A stretch of 63,623 nt of DNA from Saprospiraceae bacterium UBA1994 (GTDB lineage: Bacteria; Bacteroidota; Bacteroidia; Chitinophagales; Saprospiraceae). Location of the stretch: positions 91,318 to 154,940 of the forward strand of contig DDCY01000006.1 of the NCBI GenBank assembly GCA_002335865.1. The letters are read 5' to 3'. Of this stretch, positions 28,077 through 37,337 are shown piece after piece. The position numbers were made by a program, and so were the translations under genes. Position 1 is the first letter of the stretch, and the number at the start of each line of letters is the position of its first letter. Under the pieces are notes generated by a model. The model was given only the letters and a program-made list of their open reading frames with translations. It was not told the origin of the DNA and searched no databases.

Positions 28077-29507
28077 ATGAGTGGCCACGTAAGTCCAATT
28101 AGACCTCCTTTAGTTACAGGGAATAAGACATATCACCAGATTACAGAAGATCTGATCTCTCCAACGGAGAGAGTGCCATCGAAAGCCTGGATTTTAGGAT
28201 TAATCCTATCTGTAAGTGTATTTTCATTTGGGGCATTCTGTATCCTATGGACGATATGGAATGGTATAGGTACTTGGGATCTCAACCGCACAATCAATTG
28301 GGGTTGGGATATTACCAATTTTGTTTGGTGGATCGGTATCGGTCACGCAGGTACTTTGATTTCGGCGATTCTTCTCATCTTTCGTCAAAAATGGCGTACT
28401 GGTGTAAACAGAGCAGCGGAAGCCATGACTATATTTGCCGTGATGTGTGCTGGTTTGTTCCCCTTGATTCACATGGGACGTATTTGGTTAGCAATGTTCA
28501 TATTCCCTTATCCTAATACAAGGGGACCGTTATGGGTGAATTTCAACTCACCTTTACTTTGGGATGTATTTGCGATATCTACATATTTCACAGTATCGTT
28601 ATTGTTTTGGTATACAGGTCTTGTTCCTGATTTTGCTTCTGTAAGGGATAGAGCAAAGGGTTTGAGAAAGAAAATATATAACTTCTTATCATTTGGATGG
28701 ACAGGATCAGCAAAGCATTGGCAAAGATGGGAATATCTATCTCTTATACTTGCAGGTATAGCTACACCGCTTGTACTTTCTGTACATACTATTGTATCAT
28801 TTGATTTTGCCACTTCTGTTATTCCAGGATGGCATACAACCATCTTTCCTCCATATTTTGTGGCAGGAGCGATCTTCTCTGGGTTCGCTATGGTACTCAC
28901 TCTTATGATTATTACCCGTAAGATACTTGGTCTAGAAGATTATATTACTATCGAGCATGTTGAGTCTATGAATAAAGTAATATTAGTAACGGGTACTATC
29001 GTGGGCGTAGCATATTTAACAGAGCTATTTATTGCCTGGTATTCGGGATATGTATATGAGCAATTTGCTTTTTTTAATAGAGCAGCTGGTCCATATTGGT
29101 GGTCATATTTTGGTATGATGTTTTGTAATGTTTTATCGCCTCAGTTATTTTGGAAGAAAAGTTGGAGACGTAATATTTGGCTCACATTCTTCATGTCTAT
29201 ATTTATTAATATTGGTATGTGGTTTGAGAGATTCGTAATTATCGCTACTACACTAGCTAGGGACTATTTACCATCATCTTGGTCGTATTATTCACCTACT
29301 TGGGTTGAGATAGGCATCTTCGTTGGTACGATGGGACTATTCTTTACACTATATCTTATTTTTTGTAGGGTAGCACCGGTAGTTGCAGTGGCAGAGATTA
29401 AGGCTATTCTCAAGACTTCAGGTAACCAATATGTCGGTCCCGATGCTCAACATCAGCATCCCAAGGATGTAAAGGTAGAATCAGAACCGAATCACACTAG
29501 TATTTAA
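28077..29507 (+). CDS. actC: Alternative complex III subunit C, NrfD-like membrane protein
   Basis: A 476-residue polytopic protein of the NrfD/PsrC family with about ten transmembrane helices. It forms the main quinol-binding membrane subunit of alternative complex III. Typical sequences are NWGWDITNFVWWIGIGHAG, LIHMGRIWLAMF and FDFATSVIPGWHTTIFPPYFVAGAIFSGFA. The C-terminal tail is soluble and His-containing (DAQHQHPKDV). It follows actB by 53 bp in the same transcription unit. The family and order are unmistakable. Confidence 0.95.
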   Translation: MSGHVSPIRPPLVTGNKTYHQITEDLISPTERVPSKAWILGLILSVSVFSFGAFCILWTIWNGIGTWDLNRTINWGWDITNFVWWIGIGHAGTLISAILLIFRQKWRTGVNRAAEAMTIFAVMCAGLFPLIHMGRIWLAMFIFPYPNTRGPLWVNFNSPLLWDVFAISTYFTVSLLFWYTGLVPDFASVRDRAKGLRKKIYNFLSFGWTGSAKHWQRWEYLSLILAGIATPLVLSVHTIVSFDFATSVIPGWHTTIFPPYFVAGAIFSGFAMVLTLMIITRKILGLEDYITIEHVESMNKVILVTGTIVGVAYLTELFIAWYSGYVYEQFAFFNRAAGPYWWSYFGMMFCNVLSPQLFWKKSWRRNIWLTFFMSIFINIGMWFERFVIIATTLARDYLPSSWSYYSPTWVEIGIFVGTMGLFFTLYLIFCRVAPVVAVAEIKAILKTSGNQYVGPDAQHQHPKDVKVESEPNHTSI

Positions 29508-29531
29508 TTAATAAGATATCAATAAGCTATT

Positions 29532-30050
29532 ATGGCACATCAAGATAAAGAAGTAATCTACGGTCTATATGACGATGAGACAGATCTATTGAAAGCTGTC
29601 AAGGAGGCTAAAGATCAGCACTTAGAGATCATGGATGTATATTCTCCATTTCCTGTGCACGGTCTTGATCCTATTCTTGGATTAGCTGAATCAAGATTGC
29701 ACATAGCAGGATTCGTCTATGGAGCAATAGGTACACTTACAGCTTTCCTAGGGATGACTTGGATTTTCACTAAGGATTGGCCGATAATATTTGGTGGAAA
29801 GCCTTATTGGTCTGTGCCTGCATTTATTCCTATTACTTTTGAACTTACAGTTTTGTTCTCATGTGTAGGTATGGTGATCACATTCTATATAGTTTCGGGT
29901 TTAGGTCCGGGTGTGACTAATGATTATCTTGATGACCGTATCACAGATGATAAATTTTGTATTGCTTTTGATATGTCGGAGGTGGATGGAGCAGCTGCTA
30001 AATCTTTTTTAAGTGACACAGGCGCTGACGTAAATCAAAAAATCATATAG
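29532..30050 (+). CDS. actD: Alternative complex III subunit D (DUF3341)
   Basis: This 172-residue DUF3341 protein has the expected ActD layout: a soluble N-terminal domain (VIYGLYDDETDLLKAVKEAK, then YSPFPVHGLDPILG), two transmembrane helices (about 57-77 and 97-120) and a C-terminal soluble tail (DDRITDDKFCIAFDMSEVDG). ActD is a structural subunit that packs against ActC and ActB and holds no cofactor. It starts 24 bp after actC. Confidence 0.93.
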   Translation: MAHQDKEVIYGLYDDETDLLKAVKEAKDQHLEIMDVYSPFPVHGLDPILGLAESRLHIAGFVYGAIGTLTAFLGMTWIFTKDWPIIFGGKPYWSVPAFIPITFELTVLFSCVGMVITFYIVSGLGPGVTNDYLDDRITDDKFCIAFDMSEVDGAAAKSFLSDTGADVNQKII

Positions 30051-30106
30051 TTTAATAATTTTTCTAGACAAATAATGAAATAATTGCAATTATAACATAC
30101 AAATAG

Positions 30107-30922
30107 ATGCAAACAACATTAAAATATATAACAGCTGTAGTAATTACCATATGCTTTTTTACAGCATGTCAGCAGCCAGGAGTAAACTCAACAGGAAGTG
30201 AGTACATGCCTGACATGGCACACTCAGTTGCATACGAAGCTAACTACTATGCTTATTACTATCATAATACTTGGGGCACTGAGGATGAGTATTACAAAAT
30301 GGCAGGACCAAGACAGCCAGTAAAAGGCACGATCGCAAGATCTGCAGCAGGTACCGGTAAGGATAATGCACTTAATTATCCATATGCTGACACTGAGGAA
30401 GAAAGAAAAAGAGCTATAGCCCAACTTATTGAAAATCCATATTCAATCACCGATGCTGGTTTAGTACAAGGTAAGGAACTATACAATGTTATGTGTGGTA
30501 TCTGTCATGGTGAAAAAGGTGACGGTCTTGGCTACTTAGTGAGAGATGATGGAGGTAAATATCCAGCAGCACCAGCAAACTTCCTTTTGGAAGAACATTT
30601 ATCTGCGTCTAATGGTAGATATTATCATGCGATTATGTATGGTAAAAATGTAATGGGCGCATATAAAGACAAACTTTCTTTCGAAGAAAGATGGAATGTC
30701 ATTCACTACATCAGATCATTGCAAGCCAAGGAACTTAAATTGGAATATAATCAAATGTCTAATACACTAAATAATGTAGACAGACCAGCAGGTGAAATTG
30801 TATCTGTAAAAATACAAGATGGAAATGGGGATGAAAGAGGTCATGGATCTGAAGAGAGTCATGCACATGATCATGAGTCAAAAGAGGGGTACAGAGGTGA
30901 AGATCGTGGTCAAGGTCATTAA
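30107..30922 (+). CDS. actE: Alternative complex III subunit E, mono-heme lipoprotein cytochrome c
   Basis: A 271-residue lipoprotein cytochrome. The signal peptide ends in a lipobox (FFTACQQ, Cys near residue 21), and one heme site CGICH (C130) lies in a class I cytochrome c domain that ends near WNVIHYIRSLQA. ActE is the exit cytochrome of the complex that hands electrons to soluble carriers or directly to the oxidase. Its C-terminal about 35 residues are highly charged and His-rich (GHGSEESHAHDHESKEG), which is not part of the heme fold. It lies 56 bp after actD. Confidence 0.93.
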   Translation: MQTTLKYITAVVITICFFTACQQPGVNSTGSEYMPDMAHSVAYEANYYAYYYHNTWGTEDEYYKMAGPRQPVKGTIARSAAGTGKDNALNYPYADTEEERKRAIAQLIENPYSITDAGLVQGKELYNVMCGICHGEKGDGLGYLVRDDGGKYPAAPANFLLEEHLSASNGRYYHAIMYGKNVMGAYKDKLSFEERWNVIHYIRSLQAKELKLEYNQMSNTLNNVDRPAGEIVSVKIQDGNGDERGHGSEESHAHDHESKEGYRGEDRGQGH

Positions 30923-30996
30923 GCCAAGAGATTAATACGAAAAAGATATCTACAGTCTTTTACAATAAAAGATAAAGAGACTTAAATAAAAGAAAT

Positions 30997-32286
30997 ATGA
31001 ATCAATATACATTTTCAGGAACAGCAAAAACAGTAACTATCGGAGCGATGATAGTTGGTGTCGTGAGTATGTTACTGACTTGGTTTGTGGGCGCAGATGA
31101 TCTGCAAAGTAGATTTTGGTCTAACTTCCTACACAACAGCACATTCTTCTTAGGAATATCTATGATGGCATTCTTCTTTATTGCTGTGTGTATCACTGCT
31201 TATGCAGGTTGGGCATCGGTATTCAAGAGAGTGTGGGAAGCAATGTCTGCTAACATGTTAGTTGGATTTATTTTTATGCTCGTTATAGCCCTGACGACTT
31301 ATTTCCATTGGAATCATCTTTATCACTGGGCAGATGCTGCCGCAGTAGCTGAGGATCCAATATTAAATGGTAAAAAGAGTTTCCTTAATCCAAATTGGTA
31401 CTTATTTGGTACAATTATAATAGTAGGTACTTGGGTTGTATTTGGTCGTAAGATGAGATCTCTATCTTTAGATGAGGATGAAGACCAAGGGCATGATTTT
31501 GCAAAACATAGGAGTATGCGGATATGGTCGGCAGTATTCTTACCAATCATGGGTTTCTCTAGTGCAGCAATGATCTGGCAATGGCTTATGAGTGTGGACG
31601 CGCATTGGTACAGTACACTATATGCATGGCATGCTGCAGTAAGTTGGTTTGTAGCTATGATTTGTCTTACTATTTTACTACTGATATACCTTAAGAGTAA
31701 AGGATTGTACAAGGAAGTGACAAATGAGCATATGCATGATTTAGGTAAGTTCTTATTTGCGTTCTCTATATTTTGGACATACATGTGGTTCTCACAATTC
31801 ATGCTGATTTGGTATGCTAACATCGGTGAGGAAACAACATATTTCTTACTCCGAAGAGAAGAGTACCCGATTTTATTTTATGCTAACCTCGCAGTAAACT
31901 TCTTGATACCATTCTTTGTTTTAATGAGGAATGATACAAAGAGGAAACTTGGATCATTGGCTTTTGTTTCGCTATTGGTATTCATAGGTCACTGGTTAGA
32001 TTTTTTCCTTATGATAAAGCCGGGAGTGAAAATCACAAGAGATGATCATGGACATATGGCTGCACACGGCGAAGAAGTTGTGCATGGAGCAGCGGAACAT
32101 GGCATACATGAATCAGTGGCTTCTTCGTTTGAGGTGGGTTATACTATACCAGGTCTATTAGAGCTTGGTACTATGATTGGGTTTTTAGGATTATTCTTTT
32201 TTGTAACATTGACTGCTTTATCAAAAGCGCCATTGATCGCTAAGAATGATCCTTACCTAGACGAATCATTACACCACCACACATAG
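30997..32286 (+). CDS. actF: Alternative complex III subunit F, membrane subunit
   Basis: A 429-residue integral membrane protein with about ten helices, homologous to ActC and paired with it in the membrane part of alternative complex III. Recognisable stretches are TYFHWNHLYHWADA, SVDAHWYSTLYAWHAAVSW, FSIFWTYMWFSQFMLIWYANIGEET and IGHWLDFFLMIKPG. A loop near residue 350 is His-rich (DDHGHMAAHGEEVVHG), and the protein ends HHHT. It precedes the cytochrome c oxidase genes by 65 bp, which physically couples the quinol oxidising complex to its oxidase. Confidence 0.93.
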   Translation: MNQYTFSGTAKTVTIGAMIVGVVSMLLTWFVGADDLQSRFWSNFLHNSTFFLGISMMAFFFIAVCITAYAGWASVFKRVWEAMSANMLVGFIFMLVIALTTYFHWNHLYHWADAAAVAEDPILNGKKSFLNPNWYLFGTIIIVGTWVVFGRKMRSLSLDEDEDQGHDFAKHRSMRIWSAVFLPIMGFSSAAMIWQWLMSVDAHWYSTLYAWHAAVSWFVAMICLTILLLIYLKSKGLYKEVTNEHMHDLGKFLFAFSIFWTYMWFSQFMLIWYANIGEETTYFLLRREEYPILFYANLAVNFLIPFFVLMRNDTKRKLGSLAFVSLLVFIGHWLDFFLMIKPGVKITRDDHGHMAAHGEEVVHGAAEHGIHESVASSFEVGYTIPGLLELGTMIGFLGLFFFVTLTALSKAPLIAKNDPYLDESLHHHT

Positions 32287-32351
32287 ACCAATTGGTTTAT
32301 TATTAATAAAGAGACAACAACTTATTTTAGTATAATATACAATACCATATA

Positions 32352-33875
32352 ATGACTGGATTGATAATATTTTTAATTTTTCTTCTTCTAGGGGTTATAA
32401 TTGTGCAGATCGGTAGAGTGTCCGAGTTGGCATCAAAGATCAGAGGCGAAGAAGAAGTGGAGCAGCAAAGCACAAATCGTCAAGCGAAGATGTTGATGTT
32501 GTTCTTAGCCCTATTCTTAGTGTTGGGATTAGGGTCTGCTTATTATTTTAAAGATGTAATGCTTGGATATGGTCCATTAGTAGCTGCATCGGATCACGGT
32601 GGAGACATTGATTCTTTATTCAATTGGACGTTGTTTTTTACTGGGATTGTATTTGTGATTACTCAAATATTACTATTCTGGTTCTCTTATAAGTACAGAA
32701 CCATGCCGGGTAGAAAAGCAATGTTTCAACCTCACAATAACACTCTAGAAATTATTTGGACTGTAGTACCAGCCGTAGTTATGACTTTTTTAGTTGTGAA
32801 TGGTTTGGTCGTGTGGAATGAAATAATGGCTGAGCCTAATGGTGAATATCTAGAAATTGAAGCTACAGGATATCAGTTTGCTTGGGATATTAGATATCCA
32901 GGAGCAGATAACAAGTTGGCTACAAAGAATTTTAGATTAATTGATCCAGCAACTAACCCATTAGGGATAGATTGGACAGATGATAAATCTATAGATGATG
33001 TAATCTTAACTGGGGCAGATAAGATCGTACTACCTGTAGATACTACAGTAAGAGTTCGTATTACATCTAAGGATGTATTACATAACTTTTATTTACCTCA
33101 CTTTAGAGTAAAAATGGATGCTATACCAGGATTACCTACTTTCTTTGTGTTTAGGCCGATAACTACTACTAAGGAGTTTCGTAAAAATTTGAAAAATTAT
33201 CCAGAGTGGAGAACACCTTATGATCCAGAAGATCCAGAAAGTAAGGAAAGATGGGAAATGTTTGACTATGAGCTTGCATGTGCAGAGCTATGTGGTAAAT
33301 CTCATTACGCTATGAGACGAATTGTAGAGATAGTAACAAGAGAAGAATACAATGAATGGATGGCTGAGAAAAATACTAAGCCATACTATCGTACGACAAT
33401 AAGAGGTACAGATGCTGATCCAAGAAAAGGAGAGCTACTTGATATCGAAAAGAAGAATAGAAATATTGAGCTTACTTCGGAATTTACTTTGGCTACGGAG
33501 TCTGAAAGCTTAAAGGATAAGATAATTAATCTTAAGAATATATTTTATGAAACTGGTTCTGCAACTCTAGATAACCAGTCTCAATCTGAGCTTGACAAAT
33601 TATCACAATTACTTGTACAGTTTCCTTCTGTGAATGCGCAGATAATAAGTCATACAGATAATCTAGGTGACGCTGACTTAAACTATACTCTATCAGAGTC
33701 AAGAGCAGGTAACGTTAGACAATACCTATTGAATAAAGGAATAAACGCAGACAGGTTATCGAGTGTTGGATTTGGGGAAATTCAACCTATAGAATCAAAC
33801 GGTAGTCCTGAAGCTAGAGAATCAAACGGAAGAACTGAACTTAGAATTATTTCTAATCTCATTGTAAAAAATTAA
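32352..33875 (+). CDS. coxB: Cytochrome c oxidase subunit II fused to a C-terminal OmpA-type domain
   Basis: This subunit brings electrons to the oxidase through the binuclear CuA centre. The N-terminal 340 residues are normal Bacteroidota CoxB: an extra first helix, three further hydrophobic segments, and the CuA ligands H244, C310, E312, C314, H318 and M321 (CAELCGKSHYAM). The surprise is residues about 390-503, an OmpA-like peptidoglycan-binding domain starting NIFYETGSATL, with HTDNLG (D436) and SESRAGNVRQYLLNKGI (R451). Both halves lie in the same frame with no break, and both are periplasmic by topology. Total length is 507 residues, while ordinary CoxB proteins end soon after the CuA domain. 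Confidence 0.95.
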   Translation: MTGLIIFLIFLLLGVIIVQIGRVSELASKIRGEEEVEQQSTNRQAKMLMLFLALFLVLGLGSAYYFKDVMLGYGPLVAASDHGGDIDSLFNWTLFFTGIVFVITQILLFWFSYKYRTMPGRKAMFQPHNNTLEIIWTVVPAVVMTFLVVNGLVVWNEIMAEPNGEYLEIEATGYQFAWDIRYPGADNKLATKNFRLIDPATNPLGIDWTDDKSIDDVILTGADKIVLPVDTTVRVRITSKDVLHNFYLPHFRVKMDAIPGLPTFFVFRPITTTKEFRKNLKNYPEWRTPYDPEDPESKERWEMFDYELACAELCGKSHYAMRRIVEIVTREEYNEWMAEKNTKPYYRTTIRGTDADPRKGELLDIEKKNRNIELTSEFTLATESESLKDKIINLKNIFYETGSATLDNQSQSELDKLSQLLVQFPSVNAQIISHTDNLGDADLNYTLSESRAGNVRQYLLNKGINADRLSSVGFGEIQPIESNGSPEARESNGRTELRIISNLIVKN

Positions 33876-33878
33876 ACC

Positions 33879-35720
33879 ATGGCTGAAGTAGCAAAAAAGT
33901 ACGATACTGACGTATTGATCCAGGATAATGGCTATGATGATCATTTTCATGATCATCACCACGGAGATAAGTATCAATCAGGATTCTTGGGACACTATGT
34001 GTTCTCTATGGATCATAAAATAATTGCTAGGCAATTCCTTATTACAGGAATTATTTGGGCAATTATTGGCGCAGCAATGTCTGTAGTTTTCAGACTCCAA
34101 TTAGGTTTTCCGGAAGAGAGTATGGCATGGTTAAAGCCGGTATTGGGCAAATGGATCACATTAAATGATGGAGTGGGAACATTGGCTCCTGAGTTTTATT
34201 ATGCATTAGTGACGATGCACGGTACCATCTTGGTATTCTTTGTATTGACAGCTGGATTGAGTGGAACATTTAGTAATCTATTGATTCCTTTGCAACTGGG
34301 AGCAAGAGATATGGCCTCACCATTCCTCAATATGTTATCATACTGGTTCTTCTTCTTCTCGGGTGTAATCATGATGTATTCTCTATTCCTTAATACAGGA
34401 CCGTTCTCAGGAGGGTGGACGGCTTATCCACCACTTAGCGCACTACCACAAGCATCATCAGGATCAGGAGCAGGCATGACATTATGGTTAGTAAGTTTGA
34501 CACTTTTCGTAGTATCGGTATTGCTTGGTGGCATCAATTATGTAACTACAGTACTTAATCTAAGAACTAAAGGTATGTCTATGTGGAGAATGCCTTTAAC
34601 AATATGGGCTTTCTTCGTAACGGCTATATTAGGTATCCTTTCATTTCCAGTATTAGTATCTGGATTTTTTATGTTGATGATGGATAGAGGTTTAGGAACT
34701 TCGTTTTTCCTAAATGAAATCTTTATAGAAGGTCAAGCATTGGAGCGTATAGGTGGTACTCCCGTGTTGTATCAGCACCTTTTCTGGTTCTTAGGTCACC
34801 CTGAAGTATACATTATTATACTTCCTGCAATGGGTCTAGCTTCAGAGGTTCTATCTGTACATGCACGTAAGCCAATATTTGGTTATAGAGCGATGGTGTA
34901 TTCTATCCTTGCGATTGGATTTTTATCGTTTATAGTATGGGCTCACCACATGTTTATGTCTGGGGTTAATCCATTTATTTCTAACTTCTTTGTAGTATTT
35001 ACATTGATCATTGCAGTGCCATCAGCAGTCAAAGTGTTCAACTGGATTACTACACTTTATGGAGCCAACATTAGATTGAATTCACCAATGCTTTTTGCAA
35101 TTGGATTTGTTTCGATGTTTATCTCTGGAGGTCTTACCGGTATATTTTTAGGTAACTCTACTCTTGATATTCAGATGCACGACACCTACTTCGTTGTAGC
35201 TCACTTTCACGTTGTGATGGGTGTAGCCGCTTTCTTTGGTATGTTCGCAGGTATCTATCATTGGTACCCTAAAATGTTTGGTAGATTTATGAATGAGACG
35301 TTAGGTAAGTTCCACTTTTGGGGTACTTTGATTGGTGCATATGCTATATTTTGGCCAATGCACTACATAGGTATGGCAGGTGTACCTAGAAGATATTATA
35401 GCTTCCAATCTTACGATGCATTTAAGCATTTTGGAGATATGAACAAGTTTATAACTATCGCTGCTATTGTAGTTTTCTTCGTACAGATTGTGTTCGTGAT
35501 AAACTTCTTCTATAGTATTTGGAGAGGTCGTAAGATGACAACACAAAATCCATGGGGTGCTAATACTTTAGAGTGGACTACTCCTATCGAGCCTATCCAC
35601 GGTAACTGGCCAGGAAGTCTTCCTACTGTTCACAGATGGGCGTATGATTATAACAAAGATGAGAGAGAATTTGTACCTCAAGTAGTTCCATTAGCTGAAG
35701 GTGAGATAGGAGACCATTAA
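33879..35720 (+). CDS. coxA: Cytochrome c oxidase subunit I
   Basis: The 613-residue catalytic subunit of a heme-copper oxygen reductase (type A1 family). About twelve transmembrane helices are present. The diagnostic proton-channel and CuB element GHPEVYIIILPAMG has the Glu of A1 oxidases, and other ligands lie in WAHHMFMSG and DTYFVVAHFHVVMG. It reduces O2 to water and pumps protons. The N-terminus is unusually His/Asp-rich (DDHFHDHHHGDK). It starts three bases after coxB, so the two are translationally close. Confidence 0.97.
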   Translation: MAEVAKKYDTDVLIQDNGYDDHFHDHHHGDKYQSGFLGHYVFSMDHKIIARQFLITGIIWAIIGAAMSVVFRLQLGFPEESMAWLKPVLGKWITLNDGVGTLAPEFYYALVTMHGTILVFFVLTAGLSGTFSNLLIPLQLGARDMASPFLNMLSYWFFFFSGVIMMYSLFLNTGPFSGGWTAYPPLSALPQASSGSGAGMTLWLVSLTLFVVSVLLGGINYVTTVLNLRTKGMSMWRMPLTIWAFFVTAILGILSFPVLVSGFFMLMMDRGLGTSFFLNEIFIEGQALERIGGTPVLYQHLFWFLGHPEVYIIILPAMGLASEVLSVHARKPIFGYRAMVYSILAIGFLSFIVWAHHMFMSGVNPFISNFFVVFTLIIAVPSAVKVFNWITTLYGANIRLNSPMLFAIGFVSMFISGGLTGIFLGNSTLDIQMHDTYFVVAHFHVVMGVAAFFGMFAGIYHWYPKMFGRFMNETLGKFHFWGTLIGAYAIFWPMHYIGMAGVPRRYYSFQSYDAFKHFGDMNKFITIAAIVVFFVQIVFVINFFYSIWRGRKMTTQNPWGANTLEWTTPIEPIHGNWPGSLPTVHRWAYDYNKDEREFVPQVVPLAEGEIGDH

Positions 35721-35759
35721 TTTATAATAACAGATATACTAACTAATAGATAGTACTAA

Positions 35760-36656
35760 TTGGATAAAACTAATACATATATAGGAGTAGCTGACATTAA
35801 GTTGTATACCAAGATGGATGACTACTCCATGCTGGTAAAGCTTAGACTGAATCTATTTGTAGTATTTAGTTCTGTGTTAGCTTATTTTATTGTCGCTGGA
35901 TCGACTGTTAGTTGGTTACATGTCGGTCTAATTGCAATTGGAGGCTTTTTAATAACTTCGGCAGCCAATACGCTTAATCAAGTCTTGGAAAAAGATTTCG
36001 ATAAGTTAATGACTAGAACAGCAAATAGACCATTAGCTGCGGGCCGTATGAAAGTATCTGAGGCCGTAATATTTGCGGGCTTGACCACGATAATAGGTGT
36101 AGTTCTATTAGCGATGATCAATCCATTAGTGGTATTGCTATCAATGCTATCTTTAGTGAGTTATGCATTCCTCTACACACCACTGAAGAGACACTCTACA
36201 TTGGCTGTAGCGGTAGGAGCGATACCAGGAGCACTCCCGGTAATGATCGGCGGAGTTGCAGCAGAAGGGCAATTGACATTAATAATATCATGCTTATTCT
36301 TCATTCAGTTTTTATGGCAGTTCCCACACTTTTGGGCTATTGCATATTTAGCTTTTGATGATTATCATGCAGCAGGTTACAAACTATTACCTGTGGACTC
36401 AAATGACAACATAGATTCTAAGTTAGGACTGCATGCTTCGCTGTATGCTTTATTGATCATCCCATTTGTGGTGATGCTATATATATCTGGCGACGCATCT
36501 ATAATCGCAAGTATAGTATCAGGGCTTATGGCTTTGGTGTATTTATATATGTCTCTAAATTTTTATATCACTACAGAACGAAGAACAGCTTTGGGACTGA
36601 TGTTTAGTTCCTTCATTTTTTTACCAGTAGTACTCATATCGTACTGGGTACTTTAA
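35760..36656 (+). CDS. ctaB: Protoheme IX farnesyltransferase (heme O synthase)
   Basis: CtaB attaches a farnesyl group to heme B to give heme O, the precursor for the heme A/O of the oxidase encoded next to it. The 298-residue membrane protein shows the UbiA-family polyprenyl-diphosphate motif NQVLEKDFDKLMTRT and NRPLAAGRM, plus YTPLKRHS. The listed start is a TTG 39 bp after coxA; an ATG at 35814, just before KLRLNLFVVFSS, would give a product 18 residues shorter. About eight to nine helices. Its place between coxA and coxC is usual for Bacteroidota. Confidence 0.94.
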   Translation: MDKTNTYIGVADIKLYTKMDDYSMLVKLRLNLFVVFSSVLAYFIVAGSTVSWLHVGLIAIGGFLITSAANTLNQVLEKDFDKLMTRTANRPLAAGRMKVSEAVIFAGLTTIIGVVLLAMINPLVVLLSMLSLVSYAFLYTPLKRHSTLAVAVGAIPGALPVMIGGVAAEGQLTLIISCLFFIQFLWQFPHFWAIAYLAFDDYHAAGYKLLPVDSNDNIDSKLGLHASLYALLIIPFVVMLYISGDASIIASIVSGLMALVYLYMSLNFYITTERRTALGLMFSSFIFLPVVLISYWVL

Positions 36657-36664
36657 AAGTATAA

Positions 36665-37255
36665 ATGACAATGGATGTGATAGTTGATAGTAATCAAGAC
36701 ATAGTACGTAACAGAATTAATCCTAATAAGTTTGCTCTATGGGCAGGTATGGCGAGTATATTAATGATGTTCATGGGCTGGACGAGTGCTTATATTATAA
36801 AGCAAGCAGGAGGCAATTGGATAGATTATAGGATACCAGATATCTTTTTTTTGAGTACAGTAATAATTATACTTAGTAGCATTACGCTACATACTTCATA
36901 TAGGTCTTTTCTCAATGGGAATGAGGTGAGATATAAGTTATTACTATTGGTAACTGGGTTACTTGGACTGATATTCGTAGTGACGCAGTATATGGGATGG
37001 TCTCATATGTTCAACATAGGGATTGATCTGAAGGCTAACCCTTCTGGATCATTTTTCTATCTGATCACAGCTGCTCATGCAGCGCATGTTTTAGCAGGAG
37101 TGGCGGCTATAGTAGTAGCATGTTTTCATGCATTTACACTGAAGTATAAAGTAACAGTAAAACGAAAAAACAGATTTGAACTAGTATTACATTATTGGCA
37201 TTTTGTAGATATCTTATGGGTATACTTATTAGCTTTTTTAATACTTAGTAAATAA
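36665..37255 (+). CDS. coxC: Cytochrome c oxidase subunit III (first, short form)
   Basis: A 196-residue protein with five transmembrane helices, the short five-helix form of heme-copper oxidase subunit III. Family elements are GWTSAYIIKQAGGNW, the YMGWSHMF region, ITAAHAAHVLAG and the terminal LHYWHFVDILWVYLLAFL. Subunit III stabilises subunit I and its proton uptake. It starts 8 bp after ctaB. A longer second copy follows directly. Confidence 0.93.
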   Translation: MTMDVIVDSNQDIVRNRINPNKFALWAGMASILMMFMGWTSAYIIKQAGGNWIDYRIPDIFFLSTVIIILSSITLHTSYRSFLNGNEVRYKLLLLVTGLLGLIFVVTQYMGWSHMFNIGIDLKANPSGSFFYLITAAHAAHVLAGVAAIVVACFHAFTLKYKVTVKRKNRFELVLHYWHFVDILWVYLLAFLILSK

Positions 37256-37337
37256 TCTATTTTTCAAAACAGATTGAACAGTTATTTAGAAAGACAATTT
37301 GTTAATGAAATTTGCAATACAGAATAATATTTAAACA

